Below, piece after piece: positions 10,101 through 18,608 of a stretch of 64,000 nt of DNA. Source of the stretch: Bryobacteraceae bacterium (GTDB taxonomy: Bacteria; Acidobacteriota; Terriglobia; Bryobacterales; Bryobacteraceae); assembly GCA_026002875.1 (NCBI GenBank), contig BPGE01000001.1:1612001-1676000 (forward strand). Direction: 5' to 3'. Under the pieces are notes generated by a model, which was not told the origin of the DNA, did not search any database, and saw nothing but the letters and a program-made list of their open reading frames with translations. Both the position numbers and the translations under genes were made by a program. Each line of letters begins with the position of its first letter. Within the stretch, counting starts at the first letter, position 1.

Positions 10101-10749
10101 GAGAAGGGCCCTCCAGACCCGAAATGTCCAGCTCCAGCCGGATATGGCTTTCATCTTTCCGGTTCTCCAGCTGATAAATGTTTTTGAATTTGTCCATGAG
10201 CCGCGGATCATTCGCTCCATACACGAAGCTCGCCCGCGTGCTGCCCGGCGCGATCGCCACCCGGTAGCTCAGCTCGAACACCGACAGATAGGGCGCGTAC
10301 AGAACCAGATCCTCGTCCCCGCCGCCGATCCACTCCGCTCCGCTCCACCGCGGACTGTCCGGCGCCGGATCCATCAGCCCCGTCTCGAACCAGGAGGCGG
10401 CCTTGGCCTTCCTGTTGCGTTGATCCCAGGCCGTCACCGTCCACTCGTAGCGCGTCGCAGGCTGCAGGGGACGGCCCTTATACTGGATGTTCTGCGACTC
10501 AGGGCTGCGTACCGCGCCCGAATCCCAGACGACGGCTCCGCGAGGATCCCGCACGGTAAGCCGGTACGCAATCTGAACCACGCCCCGCTCCGCTCCAGCC
10601 GTTTTCATGCGCCAGCCGAAGCGCGGCTGCGCGGCGTCGAGGCCCAGCGGCGTCTGCCGGTTTTCCACCGTGAGATGTTCCAGCGCCGGCTGCGATGAAG
10701 CGTTGACGGCAGCGATGGCGGACAAAAACAGGCTGAGAACGATTCGCAT
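7105..10749 (-). CDS. Secreted alpha-L-rhamnosidase, GH78
   Basis: A 1214-residue glycoside hydrolase that would release terminal alpha-L-rhamnose from plant or microbial glycans by an inverting mechanism. A signal peptide (MRIVLSLFLSAIAAVNASSQ) is followed by the family's N-terminal Ig-like and beta-sandwich domains, starting with LTVENRQTPLGLDAAQPRFGWRM, a hallmark of GH78. The (alpha/alpha)6 catalytic domain covers roughly 730-1110 and contains TDCPQRNERMGWSGD (near residue 770), which holds conserved acidic residues of the active site. A C-terminal beta-sandwich ends the protein. It is longer than a typical 900-1000-residue GH78, with the extra length in the N-terminal half (about 130-340, a possible additional carbohydrate-binding module). 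It lies 72 bp downstream of a CRTAC-like gene and 58 bp before the enolase-superfamily gene. Confidence 0.93.
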   Translation of the reverse strand: MRIVLSLFLSAIAAVNASSQPALEHLTVENRQTPLGLDAAQPRFGWRMKTAGAERGVVQIAYRLTVRDPRGAVVWDSGAVRSPESQNIQYKGRPLQPATRYEWTVTAWDQRNRKAKAASWFETGLMDPAPDSPRWSGAEWIGGGDEDLVLYAPYLSVFELSYRVAIAPGSTRASFVYGANDPRLMDKFKNIYQLENRKDESHIRLELDISGLEGPSPGKAKLHVYRAGYQSSDHSKIPFHTFEIAPEVIGAANRHAEHQVEVQSVFGAIFVRVNGSEALSPATGADKAPQAGAGRRLPPNAVNLNPAGLGWDYITYGMLCEIGFAMEAGQSASFRDVTVRHLRLPRNVLFHEDLTAQPYTGIFAGAAEREKFSVAQGAYQVRGGSTGLFLVRDPSRNSMPMLRTRFRLKNAPVRSARLYATARGIYELYLNGKRVGEDWFTPGFTQYNRTHLYQTYDVTGMVRAGENALGAMLGEGWWSGLLSFGTVWNHFGDRQSLRAKLAVKYADGSEDVFVTQPGSWKYFGGGPVVYSSQYMGEVYDATREDKMRGWSAPGFDDSDWKAARAVPLLGTAYLDAPGGGQETPMAFPARNAPLEYGRMQMIGQMDEPAGVFRVLKAKSVKEVRPGVFVYDLGQNITGVPRITVRSAQPGRQITLRFSEMLYPNLPESGANAGMIMTENYRAALSQDIYITRAGGQVIQPRFTWHGFQYIEITGIEKPLPLEDVEGLAVSSVRRLTAEFQSSNEKVNRLWQNIIWSTVDNFLWIPTDCPQRNERMGWSGDLNVFSRTASYITDAAAFLRRHMRAMRDTQGEEGRFPDIAPLGGGFGGILWGAAGIVVPWEAYWQYGDRALLEEHYPAMAAYMAHLKRSIHPETRLLGDVRLGDWLGFQNRMLGPEFLAEAYYVRCLDIMARVAELLGRAEEAKQYRADYETRKQFFNETFVSADKRTLGIPSRGGMGGGSGQRKPEFRIADTQTSYAVGLALGAFSEDNIPHMAKQLAHTVERANQDDDGVLRPPYSLMTGFIGTAWISKALSLHGYTEHAYRLLQAAHFPSWLYPVEQGATTIWERLNGYTVESGFGGNNSMNSFNHYSFGAVGQWMMAHVLGIERGDPGFRRFILQPEPDPAGRMTWAQGHYESPYGLIRSSWRSEDGWLTYRATVPANTVATLILPAASVETVTEGGRDARKSDGVTLLRYENGKAVYLLGSGDYEFRARQ

Positions 10750-10821
10750 GACCTTGGGGACCTCTGGAAATCTTTCAGGGCTCTCGCCCCAGGCACACGA
10801 GGCGCGGGGCTGGTGAAAAGG

Positions 10822-12489
10822 TTACTCGGACGGCTCCCGGACCTTGAGGATCTGGTTCACGGCAACGTCGCGCAGAACCTGACGGATGCCGCTCGGCCAG
10901 CGGATCTCGATTTCTTTCACCCGTTTGGCCTCGCCAAACCCGAAGTGCACCCGGTGGTCGCTTGTGGCGGCGTAGCCCGTGCTCACCGTGGCGTGGTTAT
11001 GCTGCACCAGTCCGCGGTCGTCGGTCACCCGGATTTTCGCCCCGATGCCCATACGGTTGCTCTTCGTTCCCGTGAGTTCGATCAGAAGCCAGCCATGGTT
11101 GTTGGGCGAGACATTGCGCAACACGCGGGCCGGCCCGTTCAGCACCAGAAGCACGGTGTCGATCTTGCCGTCGTTGTCGATGTCCCCCATCGCCATGCCT
11201 TTGTAGTTGGCGGCGATCTGCGTGTCGCTGCCCGGCGCGCGCGTCAGGTTCTGAAACCGTCCGTTGGCCAGGTTGCGCAGAACCGTCACGGGCTCTTCCG
11301 GCCGCCGCGGCGCGTAGGTGTGAATCATGTCCTGCACGTTCGAGCGGCACACGATCAGGTCCTTCCACCCGTCGTTGTCGAGATCATAGATCGCGTTCGA
11401 CCAGCCCGACATTTCCAGCGTTTCCAGCGCCAGCCCGCTGGCCGCCGTGCGGTCCTCGAACATGCCGCCGCCGACATTGACGAACAGCGGGAAGGTCTCT
11501 TTCTCGAGCGCCGTCACCCAGATGTCCGGCCGCCCCGTGTTGAACAGGTCGCGGAAATCGGCCCCCATGCCCGAGATCACGTTTCCGTTTTCGGAATAGG
11601 CGATGCCAAGTTCATGTCCGATTTCGCGGAATTTCTTCCCCCCGAGATTGTGGAAGAACTGCATGGGCGCGTCGTCGTTTCCGATGAAGACGTCCATCCA
11701 GCCGTCGTCGTCGTAGTCCGCGATGACGATGGCCATGCCGCGTCCGAGCGCGTTGGAGAGGCCCGCTTCCGCCGAGACATCCGTGAAGGTGCCGTCCCCG
11801 TTGTTCCTGTAAAGCGTATGCGGCAGCGCCCCGTAGTGCCGCGGACCGCAGTAGATGCGCACGTTGTTGATCAGGCAGTCGGGCTCGTTGTTCGGGTCCC
11901 ACTCGCAGTAGTTCGACACGAACAGGTCCAGATCCCCGTCGTTGTCGTAGTCGAACCACGCCGCCGCCACCGACCACATCTTTTTGCCTTTGTACCTGCC
12001 GCCCGGCACTCCCGCCTTCTTTGTGACGTCCGTGAACGTGCCATCGCCGTTGTTGCGGAACAGCTGGTTGTCGTTCACGTTCAGCACATACAGATCAGGC
12101 CAGCCGTCGTTGTCGTAATCAGCCGCCGCCACGCCCATCCCGTAGCCTTCGCCGCCGACCCCGGCCTTGTCTGTCACATCCGTGAACGTCAGGTCCCCGT
12201 TGTTGCGGAAGAGGCGGTTCTTGTGCTTCTCGCCCTGCTTGACGAGCGAGGGCATGTGCGCGCCGTTCACCAGATAGATGTCCAGGTCCCCGTCGCGGTC
12301 GTAGTCGAACAGCGCCACGCCGGCGATCAATCCCTCCGGCTGGTGTTTGCGCGGCGTCGCCCCGTTGTCGCAGATGAACCTTACCCCGGATTGTTCCGTG
12401 ATGTCGCGGAAGGCGATCGGCGGCAGCGTGGACTGCGCCGCCAGCGCAGCCAGCGCACAAGCTCCCAACCAGTAGCGTAGACGCGTCAT
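10822..12489 (-). CDS. CRTAC-like FG-GAP/ASPIC-UnbV exported protein
   Basis: A 555-residue exported protein. A signal peptide (MTRLRYWLGACALAALAAQS) leads into repeated FG-GAP/VCBS calcium-binding blades of the type DYDNDGWPDLYV and NNGDGTFTDV, which fold as a seven-bladed propeller. The C-terminal about 75 residues are an ASPIC/UnbV domain (HNHATVSTGYAATSDHRVHF, then IEIRWPSGIRQVLRDVAVNQ). Similar proteins occur in large numbers in Acidobacteria, Planctomycetes and Verrucomicrobia; no enzymatic function is established and surface or extracellular binding is presumed. It is divergent from the VWFA gene across 64 bp and may head the rhamnosidase unit. A second CRTAC-like gene and a related TPR/ASPIC gene lie at 33.9-41.1 kb. 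Confidence 0.9.
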   Translation of the reverse strand: MTRLRYWLGACALAALAAQSTLPPIAFRDITEQSGVRFICDNGATPRKHQPEGLIAGVALFDYDRDGDLDIYLVNGAHMPSLVKQGEKHKNRLFRNNGDLTFTDVTDKAGVGGEGYGMGVAAADYDNDGWPDLYVLNVNDNQLFRNNGDGTFTDVTKKAGVPGGRYKGKKMWSVAAAWFDYDNDGDLDLFVSNYCEWDPNNEPDCLINNVRIYCGPRHYGALPHTLYRNNGDGTFTDVSAEAGLSNALGRGMAIVIADYDDDGWMDVFIGNDDAPMQFFHNLGGKKFREIGHELGIAYSENGNVISGMGADFRDLFNTGRPDIWVTALEKETFPLFVNVGGGMFEDRTAASGLALETLEMSGWSNAIYDLDNDGWKDLIVCRSNVQDMIHTYAPRRPEEPVTVLRNLANGRFQNLTRAPGSDTQIAANYKGMAMGDIDNDGKIDTVLLVLNGPARVLRNVSPNNHGWLLIELTGTKSNRMGIGAKIRVTDDRGLVQHNHATVSTGYAATSDHRVHFGFGEAKRVKEIEIRWPSGIRQVLRDVAVNQILKVREPSE

Positions 12490-12541
12490 GCGAACGTGTC
12501 TTCCAGTGTATCCGACCCTGTGGTTTCCGGCATTCTGCGCC

Positions 12542-12547
12542 TACAAT
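12542..12547 (+). promoter_or_regulatory. Candidate -10 box just before the VWFA gene
   Basis: TACAAT (five of six consensus bases) ends 6 nt before the ATG at 12554; no good -35 box is seen 16-18 bp upstream. If used, the transcript would begin at or next to the start codon. There is no Shine-Dalgarno sequence before this ATG, which agrees with a leaderless message. Confidence 0.3.
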
Positions 12548-12553
12548 GAAAGC

Positions 12554-14755
12554 ATGAGACACACAGCGTGGCCGTGCCTGGCCAGCCTGTTTCTTGCGGC
12601 GTGGCTGCCTCTTCCGGCCGCCTCCCAGCCGCCGCAAGATTCGCAGGCTGTCATCCGCACCGGAGTGGCCGAGGTGCTGTTGGAAGTCGTCGTCCGCGAC
12701 CGCCGCGGGCGCCTTGTGCGGAATCTCAAGCCGGAAGATCTCGAAATTTACGAAAACGGAGTCAAACAGGACATCCGCGCCTTCCGCCTCGCCGGCACGG
12801 ACCGCCGCAGAACGGAGCGCACCGCTCAGACCGCCGCTCCCGCCGCTCCCTCCGCCGAAGCTTCGCGGCCGATGCCGCTTCGCGCAGTCAGCCTTCTCTG
12901 CATCGTCTTCCACAACCTCGATCCCGTCAACCGCACCCGCGCGCTCCGCATGGCCGAGACCATCCTCAAAGAAGAATTCCCTCCCAATACGCTGGCCGCT
13001 GTCTTCGCGCTCGACGATTATCTGACTCCTGTCTCCCCGTTCACCGACCAGAAGCAGGATCTGCTCGCCGCTGTCCAGCAGGCCTTCTCGGGCCGGTCTC
13101 TGGACTTCTTCGACGCCTCCGTCTCCGTGTTGACCGCCAATCCGACCCTGCATACCATTGACGTTCTCATCGACGTGGCCGGCCGGTCGGCCACTGTCAC
13201 GGACCGCGTGGCCGGCGGCGAGGTGAGCAAGACCATCGTGCCCCGCGCCGACGTTTCCATGAGCGCCTCGGCCAACGCGACGCGCGGTTTCCGCGCGCGC
13301 GAACGCGTCGACATGGCTCACGTGACCGGCAGCCGCGCCTTCGACCAGATCGACACGATGGTCTCCCAGCTCTCGCAGTTGCCCGGCCGCAAGAGCGTGA
13401 TCCTCATCTCGGGCGGTCTGCTCACGACGGGCGATCCGGACGCGTTTGGAAAGCTGATGGCGAAAGCGAACGCAGCCAACATGACGGTCTACAGCTTTGA
13501 TCCCACCGAGCTGGACGAAGTGGCCGACACCCAGGCGGCCAAAACTGCACTCGCTCAAGTCGCCGAGGTGAGCCGCTCGCAGACCCAGCTCAATCCGAAC
13601 ATCTCCCTCTCGGAACGCCGCCAGCAGAGCCGCCAGGGCGATGCCCTGGAGGTCGCCGTCCGGTCGTCCGATTTGCGGGCTGCGCTGCGCGAACTGGCGG
13701 AGGGCACGGGCGGATTTCTTGTCGCCAACACGTCCGAGTTCAACAAGCCGTTCCGCCGCGTTCTTGAGGAGATGGAGGCGCGCTACGAAGTCGCTTACCG
13801 CCCGGCCGACCTGAAGCTTGACGGCCGCCTCCGCACCATTGAAGTCAAAACCACGAGGAAGGACCTCGTTGTCGAGAGCCGGACCGCCTACTTCGCCCTG
13901 CCGGCCAAACCGGGCGGCGACGCCCTGGCCGCTCATGAAGTCATCGGACTGGCCCTGCTGGGCAAAGAGCCGCGTCCGGCCGATTTCGACTTCCAGTACG
14001 GCCTCTACACTTTCGGGGCGCCCAAGGGGCAGCGCGACGTGGCGCTCGCGTTCGAGCTGCCCGGCAAGGATCTTACCGCGGCCCAGGATGCGGCGCGCGG
14101 CGTCGCCCGAGCGCATGTCTCCATCGTGGGCCTCGTCAAAGACGCCTCCGGGGAAGTGGTGGAACGCTTCAGCATCGATTCTCCGTACGAATTCTCCCTC
14201 GTCAATCTGCCCGCCATGCAGGCAAGCAGGATCACGCACGCCCAGACGTTGCGTCTCGCCCCGGGCCACTACACCGTCGAGGCGGTTTTGCTCGACCGCA
14301 CCGGCGGCCGCTCCAGCGCCAAGACTCTCGAAATCGAAGTCCCCCCTGCCGCCTCCAGCCTCGCCATCAGCACGCCGATGCTTGTCCAGCGCGTTGAAGA
14401 ATCGGCCGCCGCGGACGGCGATCCGCTCGTTTATCAGGGCCGCCGCGTCGTTCCCATGGTCGCCGCGGCGCTCGACGCCGTCTCGCAGCCGCATGTCTAT
14501 TTCGTCGTTTACCCGGATAAAAACCGGCCGGAAAAACCGCAATTGCTGGTCGAATTCTTCGTCAACGGTCAGAAACTGGCGGCCCAGACCGCCGAACTGC
14601 CGCCGCCCGACGCCGCCGGCGCCGTGCCCATGATGGTCTCCGCCGCCATGCGGCCCGGCCTTTGCGAGTTGCGATTCACCGCAACCCAGGGTGAAGCGAA
14701 AGCGGCCGGAAGCGTCCGCTACGTCGTGCCGCAACTGAAAGCGCAAACGCCGTGA
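12554..14755 (+). CDS. VWFA-related acidobacterial-type exported protein
   Basis: An exported protein of 733 residues from the ATG at 12554, which gives a clean signal peptide (MRHTAWPCLASLFLAAWLPLPAAS); an upstream in-frame start at 12488 would put 22 non-signal residues in front and overlap the divergent gene. The N-terminal section VVVRDRRGRLVRNLKPEDLEIYENG followed by an A-domain-like fold (about 115-330, including LPGRKSVILISGG) is the pattern of the VWFA-related domain found widely in Acidobacteria. The metal-site motif is degenerate (IVFHNLDPVN in place of DxSxS). A C-terminal beta-rich half follows. Function is unknown; such proteins are thought to be adhesion or cell-surface components. 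The TPR gene follows directly. Confidence 0.85.
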   Translation: MRHTAWPCLASLFLAAWLPLPAASQPPQDSQAVIRTGVAEVLLEVVVRDRRGRLVRNLKPEDLEIYENGVKQDIRAFRLAGTDRRRTERTAQTAAPAAPSAEASRPMPLRAVSLLCIVFHNLDPVNRTRALRMAETILKEEFPPNTLAAVFALDDYLTPVSPFTDQKQDLLAAVQQAFSGRSLDFFDASVSVLTANPTLHTIDVLIDVAGRSATVTDRVAGGEVSKTIVPRADVSMSASANATRGFRARERVDMAHVTGSRAFDQIDTMVSQLSQLPGRKSVILISGGLLTTGDPDAFGKLMAKANAANMTVYSFDPTELDEVADTQAAKTALAQVAEVSRSQTQLNPNISLSERRQQSRQGDALEVAVRSSDLRAALRELAEGTGGFLVANTSEFNKPFRRVLEEMEARYEVAYRPADLKLDGRLRTIEVKTTRKDLVVESRTAYFALPAKPGGDALAAHEVIGLALLGKEPRPADFDFQYGLYTFGAPKGQRDVALAFELPGKDLTAAQDAARGVARAHVSIVGLVKDASGEVVERFSIDSPYEFSLVNLPAMQASRITHAQTLRLAPGHYTVEAVLLDRTGGRSSAKTLEIEVPPAASSLAISTPMLVQRVEESAAADGDPLVYQGRRVVPMVAAALDAVSQPHVYFVVYPDKNRPEKPQLLVEFFVNGQKLAAQTAELPPPDAAGAVPMMVSAAMRPGLCELRFTATQGEAKAAGSVRYVVPQLKAQTP

Positions 14756-14787
14756 ATCCGCATCGCCGGAGCCCAACTGTTTTCGCC

Positions 14788-15975
14788 ATGAAATGCCTGC
14801 TGCCGGCGCTGTTTCTGGCTGGTTTGCGCGCCGCCGCCCAGCCCGCCACGGACCCCGCCGAGCTGTTGCGCGCGGCTGCCGCCGCATTCGATGCCGGCGA
14901 CATGCCCGCCGCCATCCAGCACTACCGCGCGTTCCTCAAAGAGTACACGGAAGCCGCGGAAATCCGCTCCAATCTGGGCGCGGCACTCGTGGCCAACGGA
15001 CAGATCGAAGAGGGCATCCAGGAATACCGCCTCGCCCTGAAGCATCTGCCGAACAATCCCCGCGTCCGCATGAACCTGGCGCTCGCCTATTACAAGACCG
15101 GCAGGCCGGAAGAAGCCGCCAGGGAACTCGCGCCGCTCATCGAGCAGCAGCCGCTGGATCCCAAGCCCGCTCTTCTGATGGCCGACTGCCTGATTCTCGC
15201 CGGCCGCCCCGAAGCCGCCGCCCAACTCCTCGCGCCGCTCGCCGAAGAGTATCCCAATGACCGCGCCATCTCATACGCTCTCGGCATCGCCTACCTCCGC
15301 GCCAACGATCCCGACCGCGCCCAGCTGATGCTCGACCGGATCCTCCGCGACGGCGCCTCCGCCGAGAGCGAATTCCTGTTCGGTCAGCTCGAATACCGCA
15401 GGCAGAATCTGTTGAAAGCTGCCGAACACCTTGCCCGCGCCGTCGAGCTCAATCCGAAATTGCCCGGCGTGCATTCCCTCTACGGGCAGGTGCTGCGCAG
15501 CAACGCGAGGCTGGAGGAAGCGGCCGAACAGTTCCGGCTCGAGCTTGAGAACAATCCGTTTGAACCGGTCGCCAACATCGAGCTCGCCATGCTCCGCAAA
15601 CAGGAAGGCCAGCTGGAAGAGGCGCTCAAACACCTGGCCCGCGCCCTTCAGGTGCGGCCCACCGATCCCGGCGTTCTGCTGCAGCGCGCTTCCATTTACT
15701 CCACCCAGGGACGCCTCGAACTCGCCCGCCAGGAGCTTGAGTCGCTCGTCAAAGCGTATCCTCACTTCGCCGAGGCCCACGCCGCGCTCGCCACCGTCTA
15801 CTACCGCCTGAAACGCACCGCCGACGGCGACCGCGCCCGGGAAGCCGCCCGGCGCGCCCGGCTCGCCGGCCAGGCCCAGCCCTCCGTTCCGAAAACCGAA
15901 TCCGATTCCCCGCCGCCGAAACCCGCGCCGTCGAGGAAGCCCGCCCCGCCGAAGCCCGCTTCCGGGAAGCAATGA
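14788..15975 (+). CDS. Exported TPR-repeat protein
   Basis: A 395-residue protein with a signal peptide (MKCLLPALFLAGLRAAAQ), about nine tetratricopeptide repeats (residues about 25-345, with repeated A-x-Y-x3-G and L-x7-P spacing such as AIQHYRAFLKEY, EGIQEYRLALKHLPNNPRV and AAEHLARAVELNPKLPG), and a Pro/Lys/Ser-rich tail (PPPKPAPSRKPAPPKP) that may lie along the wall or serve as a linker. The ATG at 14788 is preferred because it starts the signal peptide; a GTG at 14752 overlaps the VWFA stop as GTGA and is the alternative. It probably forms an operon with the VWFA gene and acts as a scaffold in the periplasm (inference). Confidence 0.88.
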   Translation: MKCLLPALFLAGLRAAAQPATDPAELLRAAAAAFDAGDMPAAIQHYRAFLKEYTEAAEIRSNLGAALVANGQIEEGIQEYRLALKHLPNNPRVRMNLALAYYKTGRPEEAARELAPLIEQQPLDPKPALLMADCLILAGRPEAAAQLLAPLAEEYPNDRAISYALGIAYLRANDPDRAQLMLDRILRDGASAESEFLFGQLEYRRQNLLKAAEHLARAVELNPKLPGVHSLYGQVLRSNARLEEAAEQFRLELENNPFEPVANIELAMLRKQEGQLEEALKHLARALQVRPTDPGVLLQRASIYSTQGRLELARQELESLVKAYPHFAEAHAALATVYYRLKRTADGDRAREAARRARLAGQAQPSVPKTESDSPPPKPAPSRKPAPPKPASGKQ

Positions 15976-15999
15976 AAGGGCCGGACCGCGCTCAGCGGC

Positions 16000-18603
16000 T
16001 CACTTGCCTCCCAGCTCTTCTTTCAGTTCCGCCAGCAGCTTCAGCGCTTCCACAGGCCGCAGATTGTCGACATCCAGCTGCCGGATCCGCTCCGCAATCT
16101 GCCATCCGACAGGCTCGAACAGCCGGATCTGCAGCGCCGGCCCTGGCGCATGGCGGCGCTTCGGCGCTTCCAGCTCGTCGCTGACGGAGACCTCTTTTTT
16201 CTCGTGCAGCGCCAGAATTTCCCGCGCCCGTTCGATCACTTCCAGCGGCAGCGCGGCCAGCCGCGCCACTTCGATGCCGTAGCTGCGGTCCGCGCTGCCC
16301 GGCTCCACTTTGCGCAGGAAGATCAGTTGATCCCCGGACTCTTTCACCGAGACATGCAGATTCACCACTCCGTCCAGCCTCCCGGCGAGCTCCGTCAACT
16401 CGTGGTAGTGCGTGGCGAACAGCGTGCGCGCGCCGATGCGGTCGTGAATGTACTCGAGGACCGCCCACGCCAGCGCCAGCCCGTCGTAAGTGGCCGTGCC
16501 GCGGCCGATCTCGTCCAGAACAATCAGGCTGTCTCTTGTCGCCGTGTTCAGGATCACCGCCGTTTCGGTCATCTCCACCATGAACGTCGAACGGCCGCGG
16601 GCCAGATTGTCGCTCGCGCCGATGCGCGTGAACACGCGGTCGATCACGGGCAGCACGGCTTCCGAGGCGGGCACGAAAGATCCCATTTGCGCCAGCACCG
16701 CAATCAGCGCCGCCTGCCGCAGGTAGGTCGACTTGCCGCCCATGTTCGGCCCCGTGATCACGGCGATCCGGTGCGCGCCCTGATCGAGGTACAGATCGTT
16801 CGGAATGAAGTGGCCCGCCTCGGCCTCCGCCAGTTTCTCGATGACGGGATGCCGCCCCGCAACAATTTTCATTTCTCCTGTTTCGGCAAACCGCGGCCGC
16901 GCGTACCGCCGCTCCACCGCTGTTTCGGCCAGAGCCGTGTAGACATCGATCTCGGCGGCGGCCGCCGCCGTGGCCCGCAATCTCGCCGCCTGCGCCGCCG
17001 CTTCCGCGCGCAGCGAAGCCAGGATCGTCCGCTCCAGCTCGAGAGCCCGTTCCTCGGCGTCCAGCACCTTCGCTTCCAGCTCTTTGAGCTCCGGCGTGGT
17101 GAACCGCTCGGCGTTCACGAGCGTCTGTTTCCGCTCGTAATCGGCGGGCACGAGATGCAGGTTCGGCTTCGACACTTCAATGTAGAAGCCGAACACGTTG
17201 TTGAACCGCACCTTCAGAGAGCCGATCCCCGTCCTCTGCCGCTCGCGCGCTTCAATCGCCGCGATGATCTGCCGCGAATGCGTGGCCAGATGCCGCAGCT
17301 CGTCCAGCTCCGCGTGATATCCGGCCCGGATCACGCCCCCATCGGCGGCATTGGCCGGCGCGTTGTCATCGATCGCCGCCAGCAGCTTGTCGCGCAGCTC
17401 CGCCACGTCATCGAGTGATGCAGCCGCGTCGCGCAGCTTCTCCGCAGACGTCTCCGCGAGCAGAGGCCGCAATTCCGGAACACAGGCGAGCGTGCGGCCC
17501 AGCCCCAGCAGATCGCGCGGACTCGCCGTGCCCACGGTGATGCGCGCCAGCAGCCGCTCGAGATCCAGCATCCGCCCCAGCACGTCGCGCAGCTTCGCCC
17601 GCGCAATCGTCGCGCGCGCCAGCCACTCGACGGCATCCAGCCGCGCTTCGATCTCCCTGCGGTCCAGCGACGGCTGCAGCAGGCGCTTCCGCAGCAGCCG
17701 CGCGCCCATGCCCGTGCGCGTCCGGTCGATGACGGAGATCAGCGTCGCATCCCGCCCCCCGCCCGCGTCGGCCGTGAACAGCGGCTCCACCAGCTCCAGA
17801 TTGCGCACCGTCACCGCATCGAGCATCATCGCGCCCATGCGGTCGTGGAACACCGGCCGGTCCAGATGGTCGAGCGCCGATTTCTGCGTTTCGCGCAGGT
17901 AGGACAGGATCGCGCCCGCCGCGCCCGTGGCCAGCCGCCGGCCGGCCAGTCCGCAGCCATCCAGCGCCAGCAGACGGAAATGCTCGCGCAGCAGCTGCTC
18001 GGCGTGCGCCCCGTCGAAGGTCCACGCCTCCGCCTGCGTCACCGCCCACCGGCCACGGGGCGCGCTTTCGGGTTCCGGCGTCAGCAGCTCCCGCGCGTTG
18101 AGCTGTTCGAGAGCCGCCGCCGCCTCCGCTGCGGGAAGCTCCGTTGCGCGGAACTCGCCCGTTGAAACGTCCACCCACGCCAGCCCCGCTTCATTCCGCC
18201 GCACGCACAGCGCAGCCAGGTAATTGTTCTGAGCCGCGTCGAGCAGCGCCGATTCGGTGACCGTGCCGGGCGTGACGATGCGCGTGATCTCGCGCCGCAC
18301 CAGCTTCTTCGCCTGCCGCGGGTCTTCCATCTGCTCGCAGATGGCCACGCGGTAGCCTTTCTGGATCAGCCGCGCGATGTAGCCTTCGGCCGAGTGATAG
18401 GGGACGCCGCACATCGGCACCGGCTCGCCCCGCTCCTTGTTGCGCGACGTGAGCGTGATCTCAAGCTCGCGCGCCGCGGTGACGGCGTCCTCGTAGAACA
18501 GTTCGTAGAAATCGCCCAGGCGGAAAAACAGCAGGCACCCGGGCGCCTGCTGTTTCGCCGCGTGATACTGCCGCATCAGCGGCGTCGTCGGTTCTTGCGC
18601 CAC
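16000..18603 (-). CDS. mutS: DNA mismatch repair protein MutS
   Basis: Mismatch-recognition ATPase of 867 residues. The N-terminal mismatch-binding domain has RLGDFYELFYEDA, including the Phe-x-Glu wedge that stacks on the mispair. Connector, core lever and clamp domains follow. The ATPase domain near 615-800 has Walker A GPNMGGKST, a Walker B/D-loop region VLDEIGRGTATYDGLA and the ATHYHEL motif. Length matches the family (853 in E. coli). I use a GTG at 18603: AAGGAG lies just upstream and overlaps the end of the preceding gene, and the reading MAQEPTTPLMRQYHAAKQQ resembles known MutS N-termini; the internal ATG at 18576 is the alternative. It follows the glutamate dehydrogenase gene by 5 bp and ends 24 bp from the convergent TPR gene. 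Confidence 0.97.
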   Translation of the reverse strand: MAQEPTTPLMRQYHAAKQQAPGCLLFFRLGDFYELFYEDAVTAARELEITLTSRNKERGEPVPMCGVPYHSAEGYIARLIQKGYRVAICEQMEDPRQAKKLVRREITRIVTPGTVTESALLDAAQNNYLAALCVRRNEAGLAWVDVSTGEFRATELPAAEAAAALEQLNARELLTPEPESAPRGRWAVTQAEAWTFDGAHAEQLLREHFRLLALDGCGLAGRRLATGAAGAILSYLRETQKSALDHLDRPVFHDRMGAMMLDAVTVRNLELVEPLFTADAGGGRDATLISVIDRTRTGMGARLLRKRLLQPSLDRREIEARLDAVEWLARATIARAKLRDVLGRMLDLERLLARITVGTASPRDLLGLGRTLACVPELRPLLAETSAEKLRDAAASLDDVAELRDKLLAAIDDNAPANAADGGVIRAGYHAELDELRHLATHSRQIIAAIEARERQRTGIGSLKVRFNNVFGFYIEVSKPNLHLVPADYERKQTLVNAERFTTPELKELEAKVLDAEERALELERTILASLRAEAAAQAARLRATAAAAAEIDVYTALAETAVERRYARPRFAETGEMKIVAGRHPVIEKLAEAEAGHFIPNDLYLDQGAHRIAVITGPNMGGKSTYLRQAALIAVLAQMGSFVPASEAVLPVIDRVFTRIGASDNLARGRSTFMVEMTETAVILNTATRDSLIVLDEIGRGTATYDGLALAWAVLEYIHDRIGARTLFATHYHELTELAGRLDGVVNLHVSVKESGDQLIFLRKVEPGSADRSYGIEVARLAALPLEVIERAREILALHEKKEVSVSDELEAPKRRHAPGPALQIRLFEPVGWQIAERIRQLDVDNLRPVEALKLLAELKEELGGK

Positions 18604-18608
18604 TCTCC

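Noticed and set aside
12119-14887. 922-codon open frame on the minus strand across the VWFA gene
   Set aside because: Antisense to a gene with signal peptide and recognisable domain; crosses the divergent intergenic region and two unrelated genes.
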